DNA of 64,000 bases from Caldifermentibacillus hisashii. GTDB lineage: Bacteria > Bacillota > Bacilli > Bacillales > Caldibacillaceae. The position numbers were made by a program, and so were the translations under genes. The stretch lies in assembly GCF_027568575.1 (NCBI RefSeq), contig NZ_JANUVP010000009.1; one strand, 5' to 3'. This document shows, in pieces, positions 9,605 to 17,958 of this stretch. The notes under the pieces were generated by a model. That model did not search any database. It saw only the letters and a list, made by a program, of their open reading frames with translations, and was not told where the DNA came from. Positions within the stretch are counted from its first letter, which is position 1, and every line of letters begins with the position of its first letter.

Positions 9605-9814
9605 ATGATGAAAAAGATCATGTCGGATGAAGCGATTGACAAGGAACGAAAGGCATTGCTGGAAGAGATCGATGAATTGTTAAAAATATGTGACGGCTGT
9701 TTTGTTTTTCAATTTTTTAAAAAAGAAAAAGGGAGAAGGTTTGCCCATAGCTTTTGTATCAATCATTGTACTGTCGGGATGAAATTAAAAGAGACAGGCA
9801 GGAAACTGTCATAA
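9605..9814 (+). CDS. ypeQ: Zinc-finger protein YpeQ
   Basis: A 69-aa protein with two Cys pairs, C29-x2-C32 and C51-x3-C55, within CDGCFVF and HSFCINHCTVG. This matches the conserved Bacillus zinc-finger protein YpeQ, whose function is unknown. The ATG directly follows the stop of the RNase H-like gene, and the GGTGATGAAG inside that gene acts as its ribosome binding site, so the two are coupled. A reversed dispersed repeat begins at its stop codon. Confidence 0.8.
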   Translation: MMKKIMSDEAIDKERKALLEEIDELLKICDGCFVFQFFKKEKGRRFAHSFCINHCTVGMKLKETGRKLS

Positions 9815-9922
9815 AGGGGGTGTCCGAGCCTATAGAACAAAGTTTATTCCTTACCGAAAAGTCTGAAAAATTCTCAACTGCGTAGAATGGTCGTTTTTTG
9901 TTGGGAAATTATACTTTCTTAA
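9812..9922 (-). repeat. Dispersed repeat family D, copy 3 (reversed)
   Basis: Read on the minus strand it begins TTAAGAAAGTATAATTTCCC, continues CTACGCAGTTGAGAATTTTT and ends AGGCTCGGACACCCCCTTTA. These three blocks match the start, middle and end of the plus-strand copies at 7641 and 32380. Its right end overlaps the ypeQ stop codon. Confidence 0.7.
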
Positions 9923-9925
9923 TGC

Positions 9926-9958
9926 ACCAAAAAGGCTGGTCTTTAACAACCAGCCTAG
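9926..9958 (-). terminator. Terminator of cspD
   Basis: On the minus strand AGGCTGGTT pairs with GACCAGCCT and is followed by TTTTTGG. It lies 34 bases beyond the cspD stop. Confidence 0.85.
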
Positions 9959-9991
9959 ATGATTCACTGTTCTATTTATATGAATTTTAAT

Positions 9992-10192
9992 TTATAATTT
10001 CACAACATTAGCTGCTTGAGGTCCACGATTTCCTTCCACAATGTCAAAAGAAACTTCTTGCCCTTCTTCCAGTGTTTTGTACCCGTCACCTTGAATGGCG
10101 GTGAAGTGTACAAATACATCATTTCCACCTTCAACTTCAATAAAACCATAGCCTTTTTCATTGTTAAACCATTTTACTTTACCGTTTTGCAT
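9992..10192 (-). CDS. cspD: Cold shock protein CspD
   Basis: A 66-aa OB-fold single-stranded nucleic acid chaperone with the RNP1 motif KGYGFIEV and RNP2 motif DVFVHF. The sequence is very close to B. subtilis CspD (MQNGKVKWFNNEKG; ending NVVKL). AGGAGGAAGAAAA sets the ATG at 10192. Longer in-frame starts upstream lack support. A small GACACtttgGTGTC hairpin sits in the leader at about 10218-10231. It acts on mRNA in the cytoplasm, especially after temperature downshift. Confidence 0.93.
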   Translation of the reverse strand: MQNGKVKWFNNEKGYGFIEVEGGNDVFVHFTAIQGDGYKTLEEGQEVSFDIVEGNRGPQAANVVKL

Positions 10193-10476
10193 TTTTCTTC
10201 CTCCTAAACTCTCCCGACACCAAAGTGTCAATAAAAATTATTTCTCAAAAAACGAATACAAAAAAGGATTGCATCACATTTCTTGATTAAATTTAATATA
10301 CAATAAAGCGTATTCATAGTCAAGAAAATTCAGGCACTGGAAGAGATGTTTCAGAGGATATTGGAAAAACATTAACACCTTTGACAAAAAAGGCAAAACA
10401 ATGGCAAATCTTGTTAATACCATGGAATTATAGTAAAATATATATTATATGTATACGATTTTGTGGAGGAAATAAA

Positions 10477-10896
10477 ATGCCGACACCAAGCATGGAAGAC
10501 TATATTGAACAAATATATTTATTGATTGAAAATAAAGGGTATGCAAGGGTTTCCGATATTGCCGAAGCACTTTCCGTTCATCCCTCATCCGTGACGAAAA
10601 TGGTTCAAAAACTTGATCGAAATGAGTATTTAATTTATGAAAAATACCGCGGCCTGATTTTAACACCGAAAGGAAAAAAGACAGGTAAGCGGTTAGTATA
10701 TCGTCATGAATTACTTGAACAATTTTTGAAAATGATCGGTGTTGCAGAGGAAAATATTTATCATGATGTTGAAGGGATTGAGCACCATCTCAGCTGGAAT
10801 GCAATTGACCGCATTGGAGACTTAGTCCAGTATTTTGAAGAAAATCCGGAACGTTTGGAAGAATTAAACCGAATGCAGAACAAAATGGAGGATTGA
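10477..10896 (+). CDS. mntR: Manganese-responsive repressor MntR
   Basis: A DtxR-family transcription factor of 139 aa. The winged helix is at about 5-65 (SDIAEALSVHPSSVTKMVQK is the HTH) and is followed by a dimerisation/metal domain. All six Mn(II) ligands known for B. subtilis MntR are in place: D8, E11, H77, E99, E102 and H103. TGGAGGA sets the ATG at 10477, in agreement with family length. It represses manganese uptake genes (mntH, mntABCD), none of which is in this window. TTGTTA...TATAGT at about 10408-10436 is a plausible promoter. Confidence 0.95.
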   Translation: MPTPSMEDYIEQIYLLIENKGYARVSDIAEALSVHPSSVTKMVQKLDRNEYLIYEKYRGLILTPKGKKTGKRLVYRHELLEQFLKMIGVAEENIYHDVEGIEHHLSWNAIDRIGDLVQYFEENPERLEELNRMQNKMED

Positions 10897-10925
10897 CATA
10901 ATTTTTAATCGTCCTCCACTTTATT
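10886..10925 (+). terminator. Possible terminator overlapping the mntR stop
   Basis: GGAGGATT, which includes the mntR stop region, can pair with AATCGTCCTCC (10908-10918), with one bulge. The following ACTTTATT is only a weak T tract. Confidence 0.45.
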
Positions 10926-11032
10926 CATAAGTTATTTGTTTAAAATAAATATACCATTCAAAAAACTTTAAAGTTCAACAGTTTAAGAACATTGTGGTGA
11001 GGCAAAATGAATTAATTATACAATTTTCCTGT

Positions 11033-11257
11033 TTAGAATATCGGTGGGTAATTGACAAAAGATTCGTCATCCGGATGATTTGAATTAATGATAAGTGGTT
11101 TGTCATCATCATGAGCTTCCACGATTTCCACTCCGGTAATGCGACCTTCGATAATTTCGTCCATTGCTTTTTGATAAGAAATCACTCTTCCGGTGGATGT
11201 TTGAAAACTAATAATTTCACCTTTATAGTTTCTATCCACAGCGACAATTTCTTCCAT
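11033..11257 (-). CDS. Small DUF3892-type protein
   Basis: A 74-aa acidic protein: IVAVDRNYKGEIISFQTSTG, then SYQKAMDEIIEGRITGVEIV, then HPDDESFVNYPPIF. This layout (short beta hairpin plus 'A...I..G.I..v' helix-strand) is that of DUF3892 proteins, which have no known function. GGTGAGAATATG provides the ribosome binding site. It is convergent with mntR. Confidence 0.7.
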   Translation of the reverse strand: MEEIVAVDRNYKGEIISFQTSTGRVISYQKAMDEIIEGRITGVEIVEAHDDDKPLIINSNHPDDESFVNYPPIF

Positions 11258-11398
11258 ATTCTCACCTCATTCTTACTTTCTCCAATTATTAGGAAGAAAA
11301 TTCAAGCAATGATGAAAAAACGATGTTCCTTGTCAGAAAATGTCATGTTAAAATAGGCTTATCGTATTTTTTTGTAAGTCTGTTATGTTAAGTCCATG

Positions 11399-11477
11399 AG
11401 GAAAATAACCGGAAGAGGGAATTCCCGCATGCGTCCAATTATTTACCTAACAATTAGCGGGATAGTGATTTTCCCAA
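11399..11477 (+). promoter_or_regulatory. Structured leader segment upstream of fhs
   Basis: GGAAAAT near 11400 can pair with ATTTTCC near 11470. Inside is the palindrome GGGAATTCCC (11418-11427), then CCCGC (11424-11428), which can pair with GCGGG (11457-11461). The block CCCGCATGCGTCCAATTATT (11424-11443) recurs with few changes at 40737-40756. The function is unknown; a leader RNA or a protein-binding site are both possible. Confidence 0.4.
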
Positions 11478-11519
11478 TGGTTGAAGATATATTTTAATGA
11501 CAGATTGAGGAGGAAAAAC

Positions 11520-13205
11520 ATGTCAAACCTTGTAACGGATATTGAAATTGCACAACAAGCAAAGATGAAACCAATCCGGGAAATTGCCGCAGAGATCGGA
11601 TTGGCAGAAAACGAAATTGAATGTTACGGACCATATAAAGCAAAATTATCAAATGAAGCGATTCGTCGTTTACACAATCGTTCAAATGGAAAATTAATCT
11701 TAGTGACATCGATTAATCCGACTCCTGCCGGTGAAGGGAAATCAACGGTAACCATTGGTCTCGGTGATGCAATAAAGCAATTAGGGAAAAAAGCAATCAT
11801 TGCTTTAAGGGAACCATCACTCGGACCGGTAATGGGATTAAAAGGAGGTGCTTGCGGCGGCGGTTGGTCGCAAGTTGTCCCAATGGAAGATATCAATCTC
11901 CATTTTACCGGAGACTTGCATGCAATTACTTCTGCCAACAATGCGCTCGCTTCTTTTATCGATAATCATATTCATCAAGGGAATGAGCTTGGAATTGATC
12001 CGAGAAAAATCATTTGGAAACGGGCCATTGATCTAAATGACCGGGTCTTAAGAGATATCGTTATCGGACTGGGCGGAGAAAAAAATGGCGTTCCCCGTGA
12101 AGATCATTTTGAAATAACGGCGGCATCGGAAATGATGGCCATTTTTTGCCTGGCAAAAGATTTCCGTGATTTAAAAGAAAGAATTGCTCGAACCGTTGTC
12201 GCTTTTACTGTGCATAATGAACCGGTAACCGTTCAGGATCTGGGTGTTGAGGGAGCTTTGACCTTGTTATTAAAAGATGCTTTTAAGCCGAACCTTGTAC
12301 AAACACTTGAACATACGCCGGCAATTATTCATGGCGGACCTTTTGCCAATATTGCTCACGGATGTAATAGTCTGATTGCAACAAAAACCGCCTTAAAACT
12401 TGCTGATTATGTCATAACGGAAGCCGGCTTTGGAGCAGATTTAGGTGCCGAGAAATTTCTTGATATTAAATGCCGGATTGGAGAATTAAATCCAAGTGCA
12501 GTCGTTATCGTTGCGACAATCCGGGCGTTAAAAATGCACGGCGGTGTTCCCTTAAAAGAGTTGCATAAAGAAAATTCGGAAGCTTTGATTCAAGGTTTTG
12601 CCAATTTGAAAAAACATGTGGAAACGATGGAACAATTTGGACTTCCATATATTGTCGCACTTAATCGGTTTACCGGCGATCATAGTAGTGAGATAGCGAC
12701 TTTTGACAAGTTATGTCGAGAACAAAATATTCCTTATGCTTTAACCGAAGTTTGGGAGAAAGGCGGCCGGGGAGGAAACGAACTTGCCGACAAGATGATG
12801 TCATTACTTTCAGAAAATAACAACAACCAAACATTTGCCCCATTGTATGAAGTAACAGATTCAATAGAACAGAAATTAACAACGATTGCTACGAAAGTAT
12901 ATGGTGCCGACGGGATAAAATTATCAGCAAAAGCGAAAAAACAGGTACAAGCCATTGAAGATGCCGGTTGGGCAAATGTACCTGTTTGTATCGCAAAGAC
13001 TCAATATTCATTATCAGATGATCGGACAAAGATCGGTAGACCTGATAACTTTATGATTTCCATTCGCGAATTTAAGCCTTCCGTTGGTGCCGGTTTTATC
13101 GTTGCTTATGCAGGCGATATGTTAACCATGCCAGGTTTACCAAAACGCCCTGCAGCGATGGGAATGGATCTTGATGAAAGCGGAAAAGTCACCGGCCTAT
13201 TTTAA
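11520..13205 (+). CDS. fhs: Formate-tetrahydrofolate ligase
   Basis: A 561-aa ATP-dependent enzyme making 10-formyl-THF from formate and THF, feeding purine and formyl-Met synthesis. The phosphate-binding loop NPTPAGEGKST is at about 66-76, followed by GLGDA and the conserved REPSLGPVMGLKGGACGGG. The length is that of the family. AGGAGG at 11508-11513 sets the ATG at 11520 rather than an earlier in-frame one at 11481. B. subtilis 168 lacks this gene, although many other Bacillaceae have it. The leader contains palindromic structure (see 11399-11477). Confidence 0.95.
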   Translation: MSNLVTDIEIAQQAKMKPIREIAAEIGLAENEIECYGPYKAKLSNEAIRRLHNRSNGKLILVTSINPTPAGEGKSTVTIGLGDAIKQLGKKAIIALREPSLGPVMGLKGGACGGGWSQVVPMEDINLHFTGDLHAITSANNALASFIDNHIHQGNELGIDPRKIIWKRAIDLNDRVLRDIVIGLGGEKNGVPREDHFEITAASEMMAIFCLAKDFRDLKERIARTVVAFTVHNEPVTVQDLGVEGALTLLLKDAFKPNLVQTLEHTPAIIHGGPFANIAHGCNSLIATKTALKLADYVITEAGFGADLGAEKFLDIKCRIGELNPSAVVIVATIRALKMHGGVPLKELHKENSEALIQGFANLKKHVETMEQFGLPYIVALNRFTGDHSSEIATFDKLCREQNIPYALTEVWEKGGRGGNELADKMMSLLSENNNNQTFAPLYEVTDSIEQKLTTIATKVYGADGIKLSAKAKKQVQAIEDAGWANVPVCIAKTQYSLSDDRTKIGRPDNFMISIREFKPSVGAGFIVAYAGDMLTMPGLPKRPAAMGMDLDESGKVTGLF

Positions 13206-13349
13206 TATATTGGAAGGGAAAATTTCTTTGTTTTTGTTTGCAAGAGATAATAAAAATCAAAAAATTCATGGTCTTCGGTGAACAGAACTTTTTTCGCCTC
13301 AAAGTCCTCCTTAATCGGTGAAATAATTTTTTGAAAAAAGGATGATAGC

Positions 13350-13865
13350 ATGTTTGATCCGACCGCATATGAAAATATCAAAGTTATTCTTGAAGGGCTT
13401 GTCTATGATTATGATCTTTCAGGCCAAATCAAGGTCATTGAAAGGAATGATCTCGTTAATTTAGCTGATTTATCACGGAATTTTAACATGTCGTTTATCC
13501 ATAAACGAGACCGGAAACAACTATTAACAATGACCGTAGAGTTGAAAGCAGACTTCAAACAATTAGCTTCGGAATGGGCTGCAGTAGCAGAGGAACCGGG
13601 GGCAAATTTATCGATTCAATATTCCTTATCGAATTCATTAAATGAAATATTAGAAAAGCGAATTTTAAAGTTTTTTAAACAACGGCCTGCTTTAGATTTC
13701 TATTTTGAAGCATACAAACAAATCTATTTAGACCAAAGAACCGTTCAAGTTTACAAATTTAATAAAATCCATCCGATTACCGAAAAGACGCTTGACGAGG
13801 TAGGATCGATAATCGAACAAACGATCATGGCCGGAAAATCGATCTATCAGATGTTACAGCACTAG
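13350..13865 (+). CDS. Uncharacterised conserved Bacillus protein
   Basis: A 171-aa soluble, mostly helical protein without signal peptide or membrane segment. I do not recognise a family. Visible features are a tyrosine-rich N-terminus (DPTAYENIKVILEGLVYDYD), a central KRDRKQLLTMTVELKADFKQ and a C-terminal helix ending QMLQH. AAAGGATG precedes the ATG. It sits between fhs and yfmR on the same strand, with no terminator visible on either side, and could share transcripts with them. Confidence 0.6.
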   Translation: MFDPTAYENIKVILEGLVYDYDLSGQIKVIERNDLVNLADLSRNFNMSFIHKRDRKQLLTMTVELKADFKQLASEWAAVAEEPGANLSIQYSLSNSLNEILEKRILKFFKQRPALDFYFEAYKQIYLDQRTVQVYKFNKIHPITEKTLDEVGSIIEQTIMAGKSIYQMLQH

Positions 13866-13942
13866 GCAATGAAACAAAATCATATGGCGAACTTGTATTC
13901 AAAGGATGGTTACAGTAATTTTTATGAGTGGAATGGTGAAAC

Positions 13943-15832
13943 ATGCGTATTTTGACTGCAAATCAATTAGGAAAAACAATCGGTGAAAAGCAAATCTTTA
14001 GAGATATTTCGTTTTCCATTGGTGAAAAGGAACGAATTGGTTTAATCGGTGTGAACGGAACAGGTAAATCAACCCTCCTTAAAATAATCGCCGGCATAGA
14101 TGATTTGGATCAAGGTGAATTTACAAAACCGAATGATTATTCCATTTCTATCTTGCTTCAGGATCCGATTTTAAATAATGAACTGACCGTTTTGGAACAA
14201 ATTTTAGCTCGTGATACGAAAATCAATCAAACCGTTCGGGCATACGAAACGGTAATAACACAGTTGAATAATGATCCTGATAATGAAAAACTATTGAACC
14301 GATTATTCGACTTGCAAAAGAAAATGGATGAGCTTGGCGGATGGGATGTCAGCTCTCGGGCAAAAACGATGCTTACAAAGCTTGGACTGACCGATTTTAA
14401 TGAAAAAATCAGGAATCTATCCGGGGGACAAAAAAAGCGAGTTGCTTTAGCTGAGGTTTTGATGGACCAAGCCGATCTTCTTTTACTGGATGAACCGACA
14501 AACCACCTTGATTACGAGATGATCGAATGGCTTCAAGATGAATTAGCAAAGCATCCGGCTTCGATCCTGTTTGTTACCCATGATCGGTATTTTCTTGATG
14601 CCGTTTCTAATCGTATTTTTGAACTTTATCAAGGCTCTTTATATGTATATAAGGGCAATTATGCAAATTATCTTGAGGCAAAAGCAGTTCGCCAGGAGGA
14701 ATCTGTGCGCCAACGAGAAAAGGCGGAGAATTTATATCGGAAGGAACTTACTTGGATCAGGCGTGGTGCACAAGCCCGATCGACAAAACAAAAAGCACGG
14801 ATTCAGCGATTTGAAAAACTGGAAGAAGATATACGTAAAAAGAGAGATATGCAAAATATCGATATTGCTTTTAGCGGTACAAGACTGGGCAAAGATGTTA
14901 TTGAAATAAAAGAAGCATATAAAACATTCGGCCAGAAAACGATATTAACAGGATTTGATATGTTAGTAAAACCGAGAGACCGTATCGGCATTGTCGGACA
15001 AAACGGAAGCGGAAAATCAACATTATTAAATATAATTGCCGGAAAAGAGCCGCTGGATCAAGGAACAATAACAATCGGTCAGACGGTTAAACTTGCCTAT
15101 TATACTCAAGAATCAGTTGATATGGATGTCAATCGCCGGATGATTGAATATATTCGTGAAACGGGCGATGTTATTCACACGAAAGAAGGTCAAACAATAT
15201 CCGCCGCACAAATGTTGGAACGGTTTTTATTTCCGATGCATACCCACGGGACGGTCATTCGCAAGTTGTCCGGTGGTGAACGGAGACGATTGTATTTATT
15301 AAAGTTGTTAATGGAAGAACCTAATGTACTTCTGTTGGATGAGCCGACAAATGATCTTGACACGGAAACGTTAACGGTTCTGGAACAATTTTTGGAAGAT
15401 TTTTCAGGTGTGGTCATTACTGTCTCTCATGATCGGTATTTTCTCGATAAAGTTTGTGATGAGCTGTTAATTTTTCAAGGTAATGGAGTAATTGATAAAT
15501 ACATTGGCAGTTACACCGAATACTTACAAATGATTGCCGGTCAGCAGGAAAAAAATGTTAAAAAACCGGTCTCACCCAAAAAGCAAAATCCGCAAGAAAA
15601 TCAACCGATAAAAAAGAAATTGACGTTTGCAGAGAAAAAAGAATGGGAAGAAATTGATGGAAAAATTGCTGCAGCAGAAGAAAAGTTGGCACAAATTAAA
15701 AAGGAGATGGAAAGTTCCGGCAGTGATTTTTCTTTGTTGCAAGAGCTGATGATAGAAGAAGAGAAGTGGAACAATGAACTCGAATATTTAATCGAACGAT
15801 GGGCCTATTTAGCTGAACGTGCGGAAGGATAG
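13943..15832 (+). CDS. yfmR: ABC-F translation factor YfmR
   Basis: A 629-aa tandem-ATPase ABC-F protein without membrane segments, of the class that acts on the ribosome. NBD1 has Walker A GVNGTGKST (36-44), LSGGQ (about 158-162) and LLLDEPTNHLD. The inter-domain linker (about 240-310) is rich in R/K/E, and NBD2 has GQNGSGKST (about 352-360), LSGGE and LLLDEPTNDLD. A charged coiled-coil C-terminal domain follows. The length and motif spacing match B. subtilis YfmR, which helps resolve ribosome stalling together with EF-P. It is not an antibiotic-resistance type by any feature I can see. Confidence 0.88.
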   Translation: MRILTANQLGKTIGEKQIFRDISFSIGEKERIGLIGVNGTGKSTLLKIIAGIDDLDQGEFTKPNDYSISILLQDPILNNELTVLEQILARDTKINQTVRAYETVITQLNNDPDNEKLLNRLFDLQKKMDELGGWDVSSRAKTMLTKLGLTDFNEKIRNLSGGQKKRVALAEVLMDQADLLLLDEPTNHLDYEMIEWLQDELAKHPASILFVTHDRYFLDAVSNRIFELYQGSLYVYKGNYANYLEAKAVRQEESVRQREKAENLYRKELTWIRRGAQARSTKQKARIQRFEKLEEDIRKKRDMQNIDIAFSGTRLGKDVIEIKEAYKTFGQKTILTGFDMLVKPRDRIGIVGQNGSGKSTLLNIIAGKEPLDQGTITIGQTVKLAYYTQESVDMDVNRRMIEYIRETGDVIHTKEGQTISAAQMLERFLFPMHTHGTVIRKLSGGERRRLYLLKLLMEEPNVLLLDEPTNDLDTETLTVLEQFLEDFSGVVITVSHDRYFLDKVCDELLIFQGNGVIDKYIGSYTEYLQMIAGQQEKNVKKPVSPKKQNPQENQPIKKKLTFAEKKEWEEIDGKIAAAEEKLAQIKKEMESSGSDFSLLQELMIEEEKWNNELEYLIERWAYLAERAEG

Positions 15833-15990
15833 AAAACGACCGGCGTCTTGACATAACTTGTAGGGAACTGGTCGAAAGTTTTCAATTGATTCATGTCTAG
15901 TGCTTTTTATAGAAAAGTCGAATATTTTGCGTTACGACAACTTTCCGTATTAAGATAATAAAAAGATGGCAGAAGGAGAGGTGAATGTGT

Positions 15991-17118
15991 ATGAAAATAA
16001 AAGCAATTGAACCAACACCCAGTCCACATACGATGAAAATAATTCTTAATGAAGAATTGCCAAAAGGAGCACGAAATAATTACCGTGAAGAGATGCGAAA
16101 TGAAGCACCAAAGGAAATTCGGGCCATTTTGGAAATTGAAGGTGTTAAAGGAGTTTACCATGTGGCAGATTTTTTGGCAGTTGAAAGGCATCCGAAAGCG
16201 GATTGGAAACAAATATTACCCTTGGTTCGTATATCGCTCGGTGAAGAAGCAACCGAAAAAGAAAACTTTATTGGCCCCGATGAACATTATGGGGAAGTTC
16301 AAGTTTTTTTGCAGATGTTCAAGGGGATTCCAATGCAAATAAAATTGACTGACGGGCAAACAGAAAAACGTGTGGCCTTGCCTGAAGAGTTTGTCCGGGC
16401 AATTACAAAAGCCCAATTGCCGGAAGATAATATTGTTTTTCTTAGAAAATGGGTGGATCACGGGGTTCGTTATGGCGACTTTGATGAAATCGGTCAAACA
16501 ATTTTAGATGAGGTTGTTGCATCTTATCCTTCAGAACGTTTGGCCGCACTTGTCGAGTCAGCAAAACAACCCGAACGGTCCGTTGTTCAGAAAAAATATC
16601 GGAAATTGACACGACAAGATTTAGATCATCCTGATTGGAAAAGACGTTATCAACTTTTAGAACAAATGGAAGAGCCGACACTTGCTGATTTACCTGTCCT
16701 CGAAAAAGCCTTGCATGACGAGAAACCGTCTATTAGAAGACTTGCTGTTGTATACCTTGGTATGATAAAGGATAAGAAAGTGCTGCCCTATATTTATCAA
16801 GGATTAAGAGATAAGACAGTTACAGTAAGACGAACAGCCGGTGATTGTTTAAGTGATCTCGGATTCCCGGAAGCTCAAGGAGAAATGATCCATGCTTTGA
16901 AAGACAAGAGTAAAATTGTCCGTTGGCGCGCTGCCATGTTTTTATATGAAACAGGAGATGAAAAAGCTTTGCCCGCATTAAAAGAAGCCGAGAATGACCC
17001 TGAGTTTGAAGTGGCCTTACAAATAAAGATGGCCATTGAACGAATTGAAGGCGGAGAGAATGCAAGGGGATCGGTTTGGAAACAAATGACCGAGGCAAGA
17101 AAACAACCGAATAGTTAG
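15991..17118 (+). CDS. ypgR: YpgR/CvfC-like protein (NifU-N-like plus HEAT repeats)
   Basis: A 375-aa cytosolic protein. The N-terminus (KIKAIEPTPSPHTMKI ... GVKGVYHVADFLAVER, 1-65) resembles the Nfu/NifU N-terminal scaffold. The rest carries HEAT-like armadillo repeats (from about 200: LEKALHDEKPSIRRLAVVYL, YQGLRDKTVTVRRTAGDCL, IHALKDKSKIVRWRAAMFL). This is the conserved virulence factor C/YpgR family, whose biochemical role is not settled. GGAGAGG favours the ATG at 15991 over the one at 15985. In B. subtilis ypgR also lies close to the cspD/ypeQ region. Confidence 0.85.
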   Translation: MKIKAIEPTPSPHTMKIILNEELPKGARNNYREEMRNEAPKEIRAILEIEGVKGVYHVADFLAVERHPKADWKQILPLVRISLGEEATEKENFIGPDEHYGEVQVFLQMFKGIPMQIKLTDGQTEKRVALPEEFVRAITKAQLPEDNIVFLRKWVDHGVRYGDFDEIGQTILDEVVASYPSERLAALVESAKQPERSVVQKKYRKLTRQDLDHPDWKRRYQLLEQMEEPTLADLPVLEKALHDEKPSIRRLAVVYLGMIKDKKVLPYIYQGLRDKTVTVRRTAGDCLSDLGFPEAQGEMIHALKDKSKIVRWRAAMFLYETGDEKALPALKEAENDPEFEVALQIKMAIERIEGGENARGSVWKQMTEARKQPNS

Positions 17119-17197
17119 AGCTTTTGCTTTTTAATAAAATGAAATGTAAAATATTATACACTTAACGCTAAAACAAATTGTACGAGGAGGATAAATT

Positions 17198-17632
17198 ATG
17201 TCAATGGCATATGAAGAATATATGCGTGAACTTGTTAAGCCGATGCGTGAAGAATTAGTAGGAGTCGGCTTTAAAGAATTAAAAACCGCTGAAGAAGTAG
17301 AGACGTTTATGGAAGGTGTCAGCGGAACGACGCTTGTTGTCGTTAATTCAGTATGCGGCTGTGCAGGCGGACTAGCCCGTCCGGCAGTTACTTATGCAAT
17401 TCAACATACTGAAAAAAAACCTGATCATCTCGTTACGGTATTTGCCGGGCAAGATAAAGAAGCTACAGCAAAAATGCGGGAATATTTTATCGGTATTGAA
17501 CCATCTTCACCTTCAATGGCACTTTTGAAGGGAAAAACTGTCGTCCATTTTATCCCCCGTCATGAGATTGAAGGTCATGCTGTTGAAGAAGTTGTTGATA
17601 ATTTACTAACTGCCTTTGCTGATCACTGTTAA
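17198..17632 (+). CDS. brxA: Bacilliredoxin BrxA (YphP family)
   Basis: A 144-aa thioredoxin-fold protein with the CGC active site (C53-G-C55 in NSVCGCAGG). Bacilliredoxins remove bacillithiol from S-bacillithiolated proteins. The sequence matches YphP (BrxA) from end to end, including DKEATAKMREYF and HFIPRHEIEGH. AGGAGG at 17184-17189 sets the ATG. It follows ypgR by 79 bases with its own leader and is closed by a hairpin. Confidence 0.93.
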   Translation: MSMAYEEYMRELVKPMREELVGVGFKELKTAEEVETFMEGVSGTTLVVVNSVCGCAGGLARPAVTYAIQHTEKKPDHLVTVFAGQDKEATAKMREYFIGIEPSSPSMALLKGKTVVHFIPRHEIEGHAVEEVVDNLLTAFADHC

Positions 17633-17648
17633 TGAAAGTTTGCCCATT

Positions 17649-17697
17649 CGAGAAGGTACTCTGCCGGTTTCACAGGTCCTGAGTACCTCCTTCTTAA
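17649..17697 (+). terminator. Terminator after brxA
   Basis: GAAGGTACTC (17652-17661) pairs with GAGTACC...TTC (17681-17693) with a small bulge. The T run that follows is short. Confidence 0.6.
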
Positions 17698-17742
17698 GTC
17701 AATGATGCGAAATTCCACATATGTTAAAGGTATTGTACTTTT

Positions 17743-17838
17743 ATCAAGGATGGATAGCGCTATCGCCATATTTGCACATACTTTATTGGTATGTGCTTTT
17801 TTCAAAGATGGATAGAAAGCTATAGCCATATTTACCAA
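17743..17838 (+). repeat. Two direct repeats flanking an intrinsic terminator
   Basis: TCAAGGATGGATAG-CGCTATCGCCATATTT (17743-17773) and TCAAAGATGGATAG-AAAGCTATAGCCATATTT (17802-17833) are near-identical direct repeats. Between them GCACATAC (17774-17781) and GTATGTGC (17789-17796) form a perfect 8-bp stem followed by T6. No gene is evident between the brxA terminator and this hairpin, so a short RNA may end here. Confidence 0.6.
17774..17802 (+). terminator. Orphan intrinsic terminator
   Basis: GCACATAC-tttattg-GTATGTGC with six T's directly after. It follows no recognisable gene, since brxA already has its own hairpin about 90 bases earlier. Confidence 0.75.
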
Positions 17839-17958
17839 GTTATAATATGATAGATTAAGAGAGTTTTTTATCAATATTCTCGGAAACGGATATATGCTTT
17901 TACAAATAGAGAGGAAATCTGCTGTCCATTGCGTGTTAACTTCATAGGAAACATATGA

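Noticed and set aside
15833..15980. Terminator after yfmR from GAAAAC/GTTTTC and GACC/GGTC pairs
   Set aside because: The pairing needs a four-base bulge and no T tract follows; too weak to list.
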